A DNA stretch of 64,000 nucleotides from contig NC_021002.1 of the NCBI RefSeq assembly GCF_000209735.1, positions 611,391 to 675,390 on the forward strand, in the 5' to 3' direction. Source of the stretch: Mycoplasmopsis fermentans PG18. GTDB lineage: Bacteria > Bacillota_I > Bacilli_A > Mycoplasmatales > Metamycoplasmataceae. Each line of letters opens with the position of its first letter. The stretch's first letter is position 1. The translations under genes were made by a program, and so were the position numbers. The notes under the pieces are model-generated. The model was not told where the DNA came from. It saw nothing but the letters and a program-made list of their open reading frames with translations, and did not search any database. Positions 1-9,767 of this stretch are shown piece by piece.

Positions 1-498
1 GTCTGTTTAAGGTTTCTTGGGGCTAAAAAACGCTATGTAAATTTTTATGAATTAGTGGCTTTTGGCTTCAAGAAAACAAGTTTGCAAAGAGCGGTAAAGT
101 TTTTAACAGATATAGGGCTAATTTTAAAAGTTAGAAACGCTGTGAAAATTAAGAAGTTTAAGCTAACTAATGACGATAGAAAGTTCATTGTTATTAGTGG
201 TTATAAAGACTGGAAGATTTTCTTGTTGTTTGGATTAGCTAATTTATGAGCTTATAAAACGCTTGTATGAAAATCAAAAGAACTTGGAACTAAAAAGTTT
301 GTTAAAAGTAGAAAGATGAAAGTCATTGTACAAAATAACTTTTTAGGGCTAAAAGGTTCTACGGCTTACAGATACTTGAAAAATATATGTTTGGTTTTAG
401 GTTTGAGAACTGATGAGTTATTTATTATTCAAAGAAGCGTCGATAACTTGCAGCATTTAAGCTTTAAGACTCAAAGGTATCTTGTAATACGCATATAA
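1..498 (+). CDS. Partial ICE protein, possible replication or DNA-binding protein
   Basis: The frame is open from base 1 to the TAA at 496-498, with TGA read as Trp at 247 and 268, giving at least 165 residues; the true start is upstream of the window. The sequence is basic and alternates short helices with Lys-rich strands, for example FKKTSLQRAVKFLTDIGLIL, which reads like a winged-helix or helix-turn-helix segment, and a second possible one at GLKGSTAYRYLKNICLVLGL. No catalytic motif is visible. Its place upstream of a relaxase suggests a replication-initiator or regulatory role, but this is inference from context only. Confidence 0.55.
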
Positions 499-728
499 AG
501 CAAATGAGGAGTAGTAATGAATAAGCTTCAATTATTATTACTGCGGTTTATTCATTACTGCTTGCTTTAGAAAATCTTATGGACGCACACTCGTGTGTTA
601 TCTTTCATATTTAACCTTTTTGGGGTTTAAAGACATTTTAGAATAAGTATGCTGATGATGTCCAAATTAGGTCGATAAATAATTAGGAGTATTAATGAAT
701 GTAATGAATTAATACGAAGGAGAAAGAA
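499..728. promoter_or_regulatory. Inverted-repeat intergenic region before mobilisation genes, candidate oriT or control region
   Basis: This 230-base gap has a perfect 12-bp inverted repeat at 513-524/548-559 (arm AGTAATGAATAA), with extra ATTACT copies in the loop. It also has a short CACAC/GTGTG hairpin at 586-597 and a perfect 8-bp inverted repeat GTATTAAT/ATTAATAC at 689-696/708-715, just before the ribosome binding site of the gene at 729. A 17-codon frame with a GAGGAG site (517-570) lies over the first repeat but reads mostly as leucines and probably is not real. Origins of transfer normally sit beside the relaxase gene and carry such repeats, so oriT is plausible, but no nick consensus is recognised. 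Confidence 0.5.
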
Positions 729-920
729 ATGAAATACAAAGAAGGACAATTAATTTTAGTTAACTATAAGTTTGCTCAAAAGTTTTTATCTTCATCAGTT
801 GGAGATGATTTTCTCTATTTGGGATTACAAAATCGTAAAAACTTAGCTAAAAGACTTTCTCAAATTATGAATATACCAAAACTTACTCCTGAGTTTCATT
901 GCATAGCTAAAGGGAGCTAG
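729..920 (+). CDS. Small ICE protein, unknown function
   Basis: A 63-residue soluble basic protein starting at ATG 729 behind AAGGAG at 717-722 and ending at TAG. It sits 20 bases before the relaxase gene and is probably co-transcribed with it. No family recognised. The sequence contains YLGLQNRKNLAKRLSQIMNI, which could form a basic helix. By position it could be a relaxosome accessory or a regulator binding the inverted repeat directly upstream; this is inference. Size and a good ribosome binding site support a real gene. Confidence 0.6.
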   Translation: MKYKEGQLILVNYKFAQKFLSSSVGDDFLYLGLQNRKNLAKRLSQIMNIPKLTPEFHCIAKGS

Positions 921-940
921 TTAGTTAAAGAGGAGGGAGA

Positions 941-2143
941 ATGGATGTTTATATGAAGTTCAACTATGTATCTAAAATGACTAACTATAAAACTGGTTTA
1001 GGCTATTGTCATGATTTAAGTAGTTGAGTATCAAGTGGGACAGTTATTGATTATTTTGCAAGAGGAGATAAGTGTGTAGCATTTAGTCCTTTTGATGATA
1101 GCGAAAAAGATAGAATGCTTTTAGAGGAAGTAAGTAGAGAAGAAAAGATTAACTGATATAGAAATCATCTTAAGTCTAAAATGGGTAGCCAATATTCTGG
1201 TGTTTATGATATGCTAAACGATTCTAGTGCTGATGTAAATATCGATAACGTTAAGGAAGAATTAAAGAGTATTGATGAACAAACATTTTATGAAGGCATT
1301 TTAAACTTAGGTAATTTAGGTTTAGAACATAATGTTTTAACTGCTAATGATTGAGCTGAGTTAGTTAAAGAGGAGTTTAGAAACTTCTATAGCATTAGCG
1401 GTTTTAATTTAGATAACCTTAGTTCTTATTATTCAATACATGGTAATACAGATAATCCACACATCCATTTTATGTTTTTTGAAAAGACTAAAAAAAGAGC
1501 AAAAAGAAAATTAAACATCGACGATATAAAAATGCTAAGAATGAAGATTACAAACAAGCTTATTAAAAACTTTGATTATCAAAATCTTAAGGATTTAACA
1601 AGTAAGTTATGAGATGCCAGAAAAGATGTTTTATCTTCGACAGAACGAACGCTTGAGAATGTTCAAAGCCAAGATTACAAAGACTTTATTGAGGCTTGCT
1701 GTTATGTAAGAGCTGAAATGGAGAATATGTTCAATAAGTCTTATAAACTTGCTTCACCAGAAGTTAAAGAAGCGATAAACAAGATAGAAACATTTTTATA
1801 TAAATATGATGATGATTTTAAAGGAAAGATGGATAACTATCAAAAGGCATTTGATTTAGTTATGCAACTAAAGGATGAAACGAATTCAACGTTTTTAAAA
1901 AAGAGAATCAATAATGTTTTGAGAACTGAAAAAGATGAGTTTTCTAGACAGCTAGGGAACAAGATAATAAAAGCAATTCTAAAATCAAGAAATGCTAAGA
2001 GTGCTAAAAGCTTTACAAAATTATTCTTTTATAACTTGAATGTAAATGATGATTCTTGAAGATTGATTAATAGAGCTAAGAAGATTTTTGAAGCTCAAAG
2101 CATTCAAGAATACGAAAACATTATGACTTATTACAAAATATAG
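941..2143 (+). CDS. MobL-like relaxase
   Basis: A 400-residue protein starting at ATG 941 behind AGGAGGGAGA; TGA is read as Trp several times (for example 1027, 1156, 1352). The metal-binding histidine motif of MOB relaxases is visible as H-G-N-T-D-N-P-H-I-H at residues 167-176 (His167, His174, His176), matching the HxDxxNPHxH arrangement of the MobL/MOBP class. The candidate catalytic tyrosine would be in the N-terminal part (Tyr4, Tyr9 or Tyr16). The C-terminal half is helical and Lys-rich, likely a DNA-binding or coupling region. The enzyme would nick oriT and lead the strand into the recipient through TraG. Operon with the gene at 2153, 9 bases downstream. Confidence 0.85.
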
Positions 2144-2152
2144 GATTTTATT

Positions 2153-2620
2153 ATGGGAAACAATATATCTAAGATAGTTAAAAAAATTATAGAAACGGAA
2201 GATTGGAATGATGTTATAACGGGTATCAATTTACTTCATTATAAAAAGATTTTGAAAAACAATATGCCATTAAGAAACGTAGCACTTGTATTGTTTTCAA
2301 TATCAATTTTAGTTTTCTTCATATTTGCTAGCCTAGTGAATGTATTAAATATAAGTTTTGCTTGAAATATTTCTATTACGGTGTCGTCTTCATTATTAAT
2401 GGTTGTATTCCTTTGCATGATGTTATTAATAAAGCCTATAAGAATGAAATATAAATGCGACCAGAAGTTTATTGAACATTTAGGCTTAAGCGTAGAAGGC
2501 TATTGTCAAATAATTGAAGAATGCCTTTGCATAGCTAAAGCAATTCCAATGCAAAAGTTAGCTAAAAGAATTATTGTGCAAAAGCTTGATATTTTTATGG
2601 CTGAAGGCGGAGGTCAATAA
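2153..2620 (+). CDS. ICE membrane protein, two transmembrane segments
   Basis: A 155-residue protein, start ATG 2153, one TGA-Trp at 2363. Two adjacent hydrophobic segments (about residues 45-68 and 75-92) follow a soluble N-terminus; the C-terminal 60 residues are soluble and helical with several cysteines. The stop codon TAA overlaps the ATG of traG by one base, so translation is coupled. Position immediately before the coupling protein suggests a partner of TraG at the membrane. No family recognised. Confidence 0.75.
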
Positions 2621-4839
2621 TGGGAGATAAGAAAAAGAAAATATTAAAAATATCTTTAAGTGCTGTTGCAATACTTCTTGCAGCAATTATCATCTTCCTA
2701 GCTCTAGCCATTATATTTAATGTTAAGCGTTTGAAAAGTTTTAAGATGGTTTCAATTAAAGACTTTTTTGCACAGACAAAAGCAAGCATTTATGCATTTC
2801 CAAAACAGTTTTTAATTTCATACGCATTTTTATTAATTGCATCGATAGCGGGTATAAGTTATTTATTCTATAAAAATAAACTTAAAACATCATTATTAAA
2901 ACCTAATAAGTATTGATATAGAAATGAAATTGATAATAGCGGTGTAAGTAATGAAACTTTCGATAAGAAGTTTAAAGTTGCACCAAATTATGTGGGAAAT
3001 CAAAACAACGCTAATTGGGTAATTAAGTTCGATTCAAATCTAAATAAATGATGAGTGAATGAACCTGAAAGTGATATTAACTCAGTTGTTTTGGGGGGTG
3101 TAGGTTCAGGTAAAACACAACGTGTACTATTGCCTAATATTATTTATAATTCACATCTAAGATATAAATATAGAGCTAATTTCTGTATTCCGGATCCAAA
3201 AAAAGAAATTATCAAAATGGTTGGTAAAAAGCTTGAAAAGCAAGGATACAAAATATATGCGGTAGATTTTAGCGATACAAAGAAAAGTGTTGGTTGGAAT
3301 CCATTATCATTTGCTTATAAACTAGCTCATAGAGTGCCGGAAGGGCATCCTAAATGAGAGGACAACATGAATGAAGCTATAAGCGAAATTAATAATGTTG
3401 TTGAACAGCTAAAATGAGGGAATAATAGCGATGGTAATCCTATGTGGGTTGATAATGCTAAATTGATTGTTAATGTTGTGGCTCAATTTCTATTGTTGCT
3501 TTCAATTGATAGGCCGGATTTATTACCAGAAAGGCATTTCAATTTGCAATCGGTAGCTTCAATGTGTAATTTGGACACTTGAAATCCTAAACAAAAATGA
3601 ATCTCAATTTGCTATATAAATGCAGAAACAAATAAAAGGTATTATTGAGCTGAATTATTTAAAAATGTTAAGACAATTGCAAATATTGTTCCTGAAACAT
3701 TAACGGGTAATTTATCACATACTACGAGTGCTTTAAAAAACTTTACTGAAGATGAGTTTATAAAGAGATTAACAAGAGAAACAAAGAGTTTTGATTTACA
3801 TGGTATTGTATCTTCGAATGAACCTTATGTCATCTTCATTCACTATCCAGACCATAAGCCAAGTAATCACTTCTTAGTAAGTATGCTTATTGACCAAATA
3901 TATCAAGCTTTAATTGATTGCGCTAATAGTAAGGAAGACTTGAAACTTGAACGGAAGTTCTTCTTCATGTTAGATGAAGCGGGGAACCTGCCTCCAATAT
4001 TGAATCTAGATAATAAGGTCACAATATCGCGTAGTAGAAATGTATTTTTCCAACTTGTATTGCAAGATTACAATCAGCTTAAAAAATACAATACAAGCAC
4101 TAATCATAATGTGGATAGCATTATTCGTAGTAATTTGCAATTTACTTATTTCTTGAACTCTATTGATGAAAAAACTTTAAGCGATTTATCTAATTCTTTA
4201 GGCAAAAAAGAAGTTATTAAAAAATCAACTTCAAAATCATCTTCAACATCAGCTAATGGTGGTTCATCTTCAGAAAGTGAATCGGTGGAAGAAAAGCCTT
4301 TAATGAGTGTGGCGGAAATTAAAGCGAAGAATAAAGAATATGCCATTATTCAAAAAATTGGTTTTCTTCCTATGATAGTAAAAACAAAATTAGCTTACAA
4401 ATATTTTAGTAATGATAATTATGTTTTTGAATGTGACGAAACAGAAAACACTGTGAATGAATCTTGAAATTATCAAGACTTGCCAGATGTTGAATTACCG
4501 GTTAGAAATCCTATTAAAAACTATGACCAATTGAATGATAGTTCAAGAGCCAAGAAAGCTAGAGAGGAAAGCCTCAATAAAGAACTTAATGATAAGAAAG
4601 TTCAAAAGAAACTTATTTTGGAAATGCAAAATGCAAGAGGAAGTATTAAGGAGCTTAGCGAGTATAAAGACAAGATAAGCGAATGGCCTAAATTAGCACT
4701 TGCTTGACAAAAGATATTAAGTTTCCAACAAAAATACAAAAACAAATTAAGTAGTGAACTAGTGAACGATTTCACGAAGTCGATAAATATATGTTTAGAC
4801 CAGATGAATGATATTAAAACAGCTGGAGCTAAAACATAG
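2620..4839 (+). CDS. traG: TraG/VirD4-type coupling ATPase
   Basis: A 739-residue type IV coupling protein. Two N-terminal membrane segments (about residues 7-28 and 62-84) precede the motor domain. Walker A is GGVGSGKT at about residue 159; Walker B is FFFMLDEAGNLPP at about 448; the SRSRN/QDYNQL stretch after it is typical of VirD4 proteins. A Ser-rich linker (about 540-560) and a Lys/Glu-rich helical tail follow. In the family this protein forms a hexameric pump that links the relaxase-DNA complex to the transfer channel. Many TGA-Trp codons. Start overlaps the preceding stop by one base. Confidence 0.93.
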
Positions 4840-4849
4840 AAGAAGGCGA

Positions 4850-5038
4850 ATGAAAAGATATTTTTACAGAATTAGAGTCAAAAAGAATCTTGAATCTAAG
4901 AAAACAAAATCATATGCAGTTTGCTCTAACTTTAATGAGGCAGACAAGATAGCCAATGAAATTATAGAAAAAGGAGATTATGGTTGGGTGCAAGTTGAAA
5001 GAGTAGAAAAGATTAAACATTATTTTAAGGAGGTTTAA
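4850..5038 (+). CDS. Small basic ICE protein
   Basis: A 62-residue protein, very Lys/Arg-rich at its N-terminus (MKRYFYRIRVKKNLESKKTK). I chose ATG 4850 because AGAAGG lies directly upstream; an upstream in-frame ATG at 4808 lies inside traG and has no binding site. The stop at 5036 is one base before the next start at 5040. The pattern of alternating strands and one helix resembles small single-domain RNA or DNA binding folds, but I recognise no family. Confidence 0.6.
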   Translation: MKRYFYRIRVKKNLESKKTKSYAVCSNFNEADKIANEIIEKGDYGWVQVERVEKIKHYFKEV

Positions 5039-5039
5039 T

Positions 5040-5987
5040 ATGCAAGTATTTAATGCATTAGAAAACGAAGAAATTATTAATCGTAGAAACTATGAAAAGA
5101 ACGGAACTAATTTTGAATTAATTAGTACAAAAAGTGGTTTGACTTTAGCACATAATGTTTTAAATGATAATAGTCAAGAATACTATGAAATGAACGAAGG
5201 AGCTTTTAGTGGACGCTATTACAAAATTGCTGAAAATAATCAGCTCGTTGGCGTTGCGAATTACCAAAATGATGAATTAAATGGTGAAGCAACAATTTAT
5301 AACACTAAGGGCGATATTCTTTATAAAGCACATTTTGAAGATGGTTTATTAAATGGGGCTGTTGAAGAATATAAAGACGGCGCGCTAGTTAAAAGCACAA
5401 TGTATGAAAATGGATTTAAAACTGGCGAAGAAGTTGTATATGATGCTAAAGGAGAAGTAGAAGGAAAAACTAATTTTATTACTAATAATGAAGTAAAAGA
5501 AAAAGAGGTAAAAGAATATAAAGAAGCTGATAAAGAAAAGAAAGCGGAAATAAGAAACAAGAACTTTAAGGAAGTTTTGAAGAAATTACCTGCTCTTGCA
5601 TTAAAAGGGTTCTTATGTCTTCAAGCATATTTAGTGGGCGGTTTGCCTTTAGTAATAGGCATAACTGCTATTAAATATTTCTTTGATAAAAGAAAAGAAA
5701 AAGCTTTAGCTAAAAATGAGATAAAGCCGGAAATTGCAAAGAACTTTAAGTTGAGCGATGGTGTTGCTAAAGAGATAACAAAAACGTTTAATGAAGCAAT
5801 GAAAGAAATTGTTGTTTCAACTAAAGAGGCTGTGATGAGCCAATACCAAAAGGATTTAGCAAGTGGAAAGATTATAGCTGACGCATATGATAATGCGAAT
5901 ATTGAAAAAGCACAAAATGCAGCTATGAATAAAGAAATTGCTAAAGAAACAAAAATTGAAAATCCAAAGTCAAAGGCTAAAAAATAG
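5040..5987 (+). CDS. MORN-variant repeat protein with a membrane segment
   Basis: A 315-residue protein, ATG 5040 behind AAGGAGG. Residues about 55-140 carry repeats of the MORN-variant type: YQNDELNGEATIYNTKGDI, FEDGLLNGAVEEYKDGALV and YENGFKTGEEVVYDAKGEV, that is (F/Y)xxGxxxGxxxxYxxxG. The same repeats occur in YwqK-type proteins. A hydrophobic segment (about 193-215, rich in Leu/Gly) follows, and the rest is a charged helical tail rich in Ala/Lys. MORN repeats bind lipids or proteins at membranes in other systems. The role in transfer is unknown; it may be a cell-surface or envelope adaptor. Confidence 0.75.
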   Translation: MQVFNALENEEIINRRNYEKNGTNFELISTKSGLTLAHNVLNDNSQEYYEMNEGAFSGRYYKIAENNQLVGVANYQNDELNGEATIYNTKGDILYKAHFEDGLLNGAVEEYKDGALVKSTMYENGFKTGEEVVYDAKGEVEGKTNFITNNEVKEKEVKEYKEADKEKKAEIRNKNFKEVLKKLPALALKGFLCLQAYLVGGLPLVIGITAIKYFFDKRKEKALAKNEIKPEIAKNFKLSDGVAKEITKTFNEAMKEIVVSTKEAVMSQYQKDLASGKIIADAYDNANIEKAQNAAMNKEIAKETKIENPKSKAKK

Positions 5988-5995
5988 GAGGAACT

Positions 5996-6235
5996 ATGGA
6001 AAAGAAGAAAGGAAAAGGAAAAATTATGCATGAAATTAAAAACAATAAATTTGATGAAATTTTATTAAGTGAAGAATCAAAACAAAAAATAGATCAAGAT
6101 TTAAAACAAAATGGTATCAAAAGTACCTTAGCTAAAAAATATCTTGAAGAATTCAAAAAAATGGAACCAGAAAAATATGAAAAATTTAGAAAAGAAAGCA
6201 ATAAAAAAATATGCAATAAGCTTTTTGCTAAATAG
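5996..6235 (+). CDS. Small charged ICE protein sharing a motif with its neighbour
   Basis: A 79-residue Lys/Glu-rich protein from ATG 5996 behind AGGAGG; an internal ATG at 6026 is an alternative start. It contains IDQDLKQNGIKS at about residues 32-43, closely matching DEDLKQNGINS in the next protein. No known domain. It lies in the same-strand operon between the MORN protein and a 238-aa acidic protein. Confidence 0.6.
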   Translation: MEKKKGKGKIMHEIKNNKFDEILLSEESKQKIDQDLKQNGIKSTLAKKYLEEFKKMEPEKYEKFRKESNKKICNKLFAK

Positions 6236-6247
6236 AAAGGAAAAAGA

Positions 6248-6964
6248 ATGATTGAAAAAGTTTTTTGTTTTAAGGATTTGTATTATCTAACTCAATATGC
6301 ATTAAGTGATATTTCAGATGAAGAAGTTGTAGCTAAATTTAACTATTTAGCAAAAAATATCAAGAATAATACTATGCGGGATAAATATAAAAAACAAGTA
6401 TTATCTATAGTAGACAAAATGTCTAATGTAGACGATGATATAAATCAAAAGATTTTTGATAAATTGTTTTATGTTGAAGATACAAATGAAAAAAATTTGG
6501 AGCAATACATCACTTTATTAAATATATGCAATGTCGAAGATTTAGAAAATATAGAAAATAATAGTTTAGATTTAAAATTCTCATTTAATGATTTTTTTGG
6601 TGAAAATGGTTATATAGAAAGTGAATATTTATTTGATTTAGTAGATGAAGATTTAAAACAAAATGGAATAAACAGTAAATATATTTATTCACTTGGTGAT
6701 TTAAGTAGAATCGATACAGAATATGTTTATATTGATGATTATTTAAATTTTCATCCAGAAGATATTGATGACATAAAAAAAGAATATATAGAAAATTTAG
6801 CTTCTTTAAAATTAGATGAAATCATTGATTTAAATAATAAAGAAAGTATTGATGCAAATAATAAGGTTGAAATAACTGATAAAACTGTTAAAGAAGCTCA
6901 AAAACATGTTGCTGGTATTGTAGAAAAAGAAAGTGAAACAGCAAAAGTTAAAAATACAAAATAA
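6248..6964 (+). CDS. Acidic ICE protein, unknown function
   Basis: A 238-residue, strongly acidic, probably all-helical soluble protein starting at ATG 6248 with AGAAAGGA upstream. No TGA codons and a visibly higher A+T content than traG. It includes the motif DEDLKQNGINSKY at about residues 138-150, shared with the 79-aa protein just upstream. Nothing is recognised from sequence. Strong acidity next to an SSB gene could suggest DNA mimicry or inhibition of a host defence, but that is speculative. Confidence 0.65.
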   Translation: MIEKVFCFKDLYYLTQYALSDISDEEVVAKFNYLAKNIKNNTMRDKYKKQVLSIVDKMSNVDDDINQKIFDKLFYVEDTNEKNLEQYITLLNICNVEDLENIENNSLDLKFSFNDFFGENGYIESEYLFDLVDEDLKQNGINSKYIYSLGDLSRIDTEYVYIDDYLNFHPEDIDDIKKEYIENLASLKLDEIIDLNNKESIDANNKVEITDKTVKEAQKHVAGIVEKESETAKVKNTK

Positions 6965-6973
6965 AGGAGGCAG

Positions 6974-7525
6974 ATGAATAAAGTTATATTAACGGGTAGA
7001 GTAGTAAGTGAAGACTACTTTAAAGCTAAAACAACAAGTGGTAAAGCTGTTTTAGGGTTTGTGATTGCTGTAAATAATGAATATGGTGGGGAACCTGATT
7101 TTCTAAATATTACAGCTTTTGGTTTGCAAGCAAGCAATTTTGAAAAGTACAATAAAAAAGGCGACTTAGTCGAAGTTATTGGAAAGATAAAGAGAAATGC
7201 TTATGTGGATAGAGATAATCATAAGCAATACAAAATGGAAATTGTTGCTGACAATATTATTTATAGTGCTAAAAAAGTTGATAGAAACGCTGAAGGTAAT
7301 GATGAAGATATTATTTATAAAGATGAAACAAAATTACCTAAGGAGGAAAAAGAAAAGGTTGTTAAAGCGAGACTAAAGAAAAAGGATGAAATGATGGAAC
7401 CTTTTAAACAATATATTGGTATGGATCCATTGTGTCAAAGCGTCTATGATAAATACGAAGAAGAAGCTTTTAACAAAGATGTTGAAGTAAAAGATGAAAC
7501 TAAAAAACACGGTCAAACATTGTAA
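6974..7525 (+). CDS. ssb: Single-stranded DNA-binding protein
   Basis: A 183-residue SSB starting at ATG 6974 behind AAGGAGG. The OB-fold N-terminal domain is clear: MNKVILTGRVVSEDYFKAK, then FLNITAFGLQASNFEKYNKKGDLVEVIGKIK, the standard NxVxLxGR and GxxVxVxGxL signatures. The C-terminal half is charged, and I do not see the usual acidic DDDIPF tip, so recruitment of host replication partners may differ. ICE-encoded SSB protects transferred single strands in the recipient. Stop and next start overlap (TAATG). Confidence 0.92.
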   Translation: MNKVILTGRVVSEDYFKAKTTSGKAVLGFVIAVNNEYGGEPDFLNITAFGLQASNFEKYNKKGDLVEVIGKIKRNAYVDRDNHKQYKMEIVADNIIYSAKKVDRNAEGNDEDIIYKDETKLPKEEKEKVVKARLKKKDEMMEPFKQYIGMDPLCQSVYDKYEEEAFNKDVEVKDETKKHGQTL

Positions 7526-7779
7526 TGAAAAACTATTTGAAATTTAAGTTTTTTATTATTTACATAGTATTCTGGATATTAATGCTGATGATTTTAAGTT
7601 TATCTTTTGTGGCCGTTAATGGAATGTATGTTGATAAAGAATTGACAGAAACTAAGTATGGAGTTATCGAAGGAATAATTTTATTTCTTGGAATGGCGAC
7701 TTTCATATATCCAGTATATTGAGTGAAAAAACGAATAGAATACTGAAAACAAAGTAAGAAGAATAGTGATTTGCATTAA
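7525..7779 (+). CDS. Small ICE membrane protein
   Basis: An 84-residue protein with two hydrophobic segments (about residues 8-30 and 48-66) and a basic C-terminal tail containing TGA-Trp codons. ATG overlaps the ssb stop by one base. No family recognised. It sits between ssb and the conjugation lipoprotein and probably belongs to the envelope part of the transfer apparatus. Confidence 0.65.
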
Positions 7780-7802
7780 AATTATTATGTAAAGGTATTA
7801 TT

Positions 7803-9371
7803 ATGAAAAAAAGTAAAAAGTTTATGAAGTTTATGGCAATTGGAACGATAGTTCCTTTAGCAAGTTTAACGACGAGTTGTTTTGGTCCTATTTTTGAGCC
7901 ACATCAACCTCCAAATCCAAATCCGAACCCTAATCCAAACCCTAGTGGCGGAGAAAGCACGGATTGGAGCGATGTGGATGGCTATGTACATTATGATGCA
8001 GAAAAGAATCCAAAAGATTTTCTAAAGAAGGACAATCAATATTATTTTGCGCAAGTATTGCATAATGAGCAAAAATATGATGCCGATGTGTATAGAAATG
8101 ATAATTGAAAAAAGAACGAGTATATGCCTAAAATCAATGTTCGTTTAGACTTGGATAAAGACTGGTATACTAGCCAACCTGAATTAAACGAAATTAAAGA
8201 TTTATTCGATGTTGATTATAGCGCGCCGGTGAAGTTGAATAATATGATGAGAAACTTTTTGAATCCTGAATATAAAGATTTAGGTCTTGTGGATTCAAAG
8301 AATTATATTAATTCAATGGCTAGTTATTTAGAAGGATCGCAAAAAGATGTATTTGCCTATAAGGATAGTTATCATGGTAATAAATGAGTGTTTGAGGACC
8401 AAAAGGAAGTAAGAAAACACTATCACTATTATTTTGATATGAAGCTTGATAATTACTATGAACAATTCATCAATGATTTTGCTCTTAAAGGCACAAGCAA
8501 GACATTTAAAGATATTGCTATTGATGGTTTATATAAACAAGGAATGTGGAATAATTATTTCGACTTAGGAAAAGATTATTCAAAATGGTTTTATTTAGCT
8601 TTTACAAGAAGTAATGTTGAAAAATACCATGAAGGCTTTAAGATTTATGAGACTGCAAAACAAAACAAAGATTTCATAATGCAATTGCCTACGGGTGATG
8701 ATTATAATCTTTGAAATGATTTAAGTAGTTTTGCTTGGATGGCTGGTAAGATGGTTAAGCTAACGTTAGTTAATAACGAAGCTTATAAAAAGTATTTAGA
8801 GTTATTGCAAATGTTTGGAACTATTCAAGCTGGAAATAAGAAGTGGTTTGAAATTGAACAAGTATATAGAAATTATTTTAAAGAGTACTTGGACAAAGCA
8901 ACAAATGCATTGCTTGATGTTCTTAAATACGGAGCAGTCTTTGGCGTGGAAATGGAAGAATTAGGCAAAGAGAAAAAAACCTTAGTTAAGATGTTTCCAG
9001 TAGCTATTGGGGATAATCAATTTGCTGATTATGAATATAGCTACGTATGGGCGTATAGAACACTATATGATGTGTTAATGCCTATGTATGGGGCTAATGA
9101 TTGAGAAGTGCCATATAGTTTTACTGAATATGATAATCAAAAGTCAGGCAATACACCATATGCTCCAATTTACGAATACATAAACTTTTTTACAAATACT
9201 GTTTTTAAAGCTAAAGATAAAAGTTTTAAAGAACTTGAATTAAACACTAAATTTATGAATAAAATGCAAGAGGCTGAATATAAAAAAGAAGCTAAAAGTA
9301 AGTTTCATAGCTGAATTGCAATTTGGAATAATAGAGTTAATGGAAGCTTGGATACAAGCACTTTAGATTAA
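7803..9371 (+). CDS. ICE surface lipoprotein
   Basis: A 522-residue lipoprotein, ATG 7803. A Lys-rich signal peptide ends in the lipobox SLTTSC, so Cys26 is the lipidation site. It is followed by a Pro-Asn dipeptide run (PNPNPNPNPNPS, residues about 37-48) encoded by a short tandem nucleotide repeat, then a large soluble Tyr/Trp/Asp-rich domain with TGA-Trp codons (8106, 8385, 8712, 9102, 9312). The position corresponds to the surface lipoprotein of other mycoplasma ICEs (CDS14 of ICEA), which is exposed and linked to conjugation. The (PN)n run could vary in length. It ends 50 bases before a terminator. Confidence 0.85.
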
Positions 9372-9420
9372 AAATTATGCTAACTTTACTACATAATAAT
9401 GTGTGCAAAGAACTATTTTT

Positions 9421-9449
9421 CTAATAGATGTTTTTCTATTAGTTTTTTT
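9421..9449 (+). terminator. Intrinsic terminator after lipoprotein gene
   Basis: Hairpin CTAATAGA/TCTATTAG (9421-9428/9435-9442) followed by seven T. It separates the mobilisation block from the pilin/TraE block. Confidence 0.85.
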
Positions 9450-9485
9450 GTATTAATTTATTAAGACAAAAAGGAGAAATTAAAA

Positions 9486-9767
9486 ATGAAACCTATTGAT
9501 ACAGAAGGATTAAGTAATTTAACAGAGCAAGTACAGAAAGTTGGACATATCATATTTGGACTTGTGGCTGTGGTGGCTGTTATTAGCGTTATTATTACCT
9601 CGATTGTGGCGGGGATACAAAACTCACATGAAGATGATCCACAAAAAAGAAAGCAAAACAATAAAAAGATTTTGTGAGCTGGAATTGTATTAATTCTAGT
9701 TATAGTGGGTTGAGGAATATTTGAACTAGTTATTAGTATTCAAGCAAGCGGGGGAAAGACTAGCTAA
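9486..9767 (+). CDS. Pilin-like conjugal transfer protein (Mbov_0395 type)
   Basis: A 93-residue protein with two hydrophobic segments (about residues 18-42 and 63-83) joined by a short charged loop (SHEDDPQKRKQNNKK), the topology of VirB2/TrbC pilins. It starts at ATG 9486 behind AAAGGAGA as first gene after the terminator, and its TAA overlaps the next ATG (TAATG). The order pilin-like, polytopic membrane protein, TraE ATPase matches the Mbov_0395/0396/0397 families. It would form or line the conjugation channel. Confidence 0.75.

Noticed and set aside
517-570. 17-codon leucine-rich peptide gene with a GAGGAG site
   Set aside because: It coincides exactly with the 12-bp inverted repeat, which accounts for the sequence; no support for translation.
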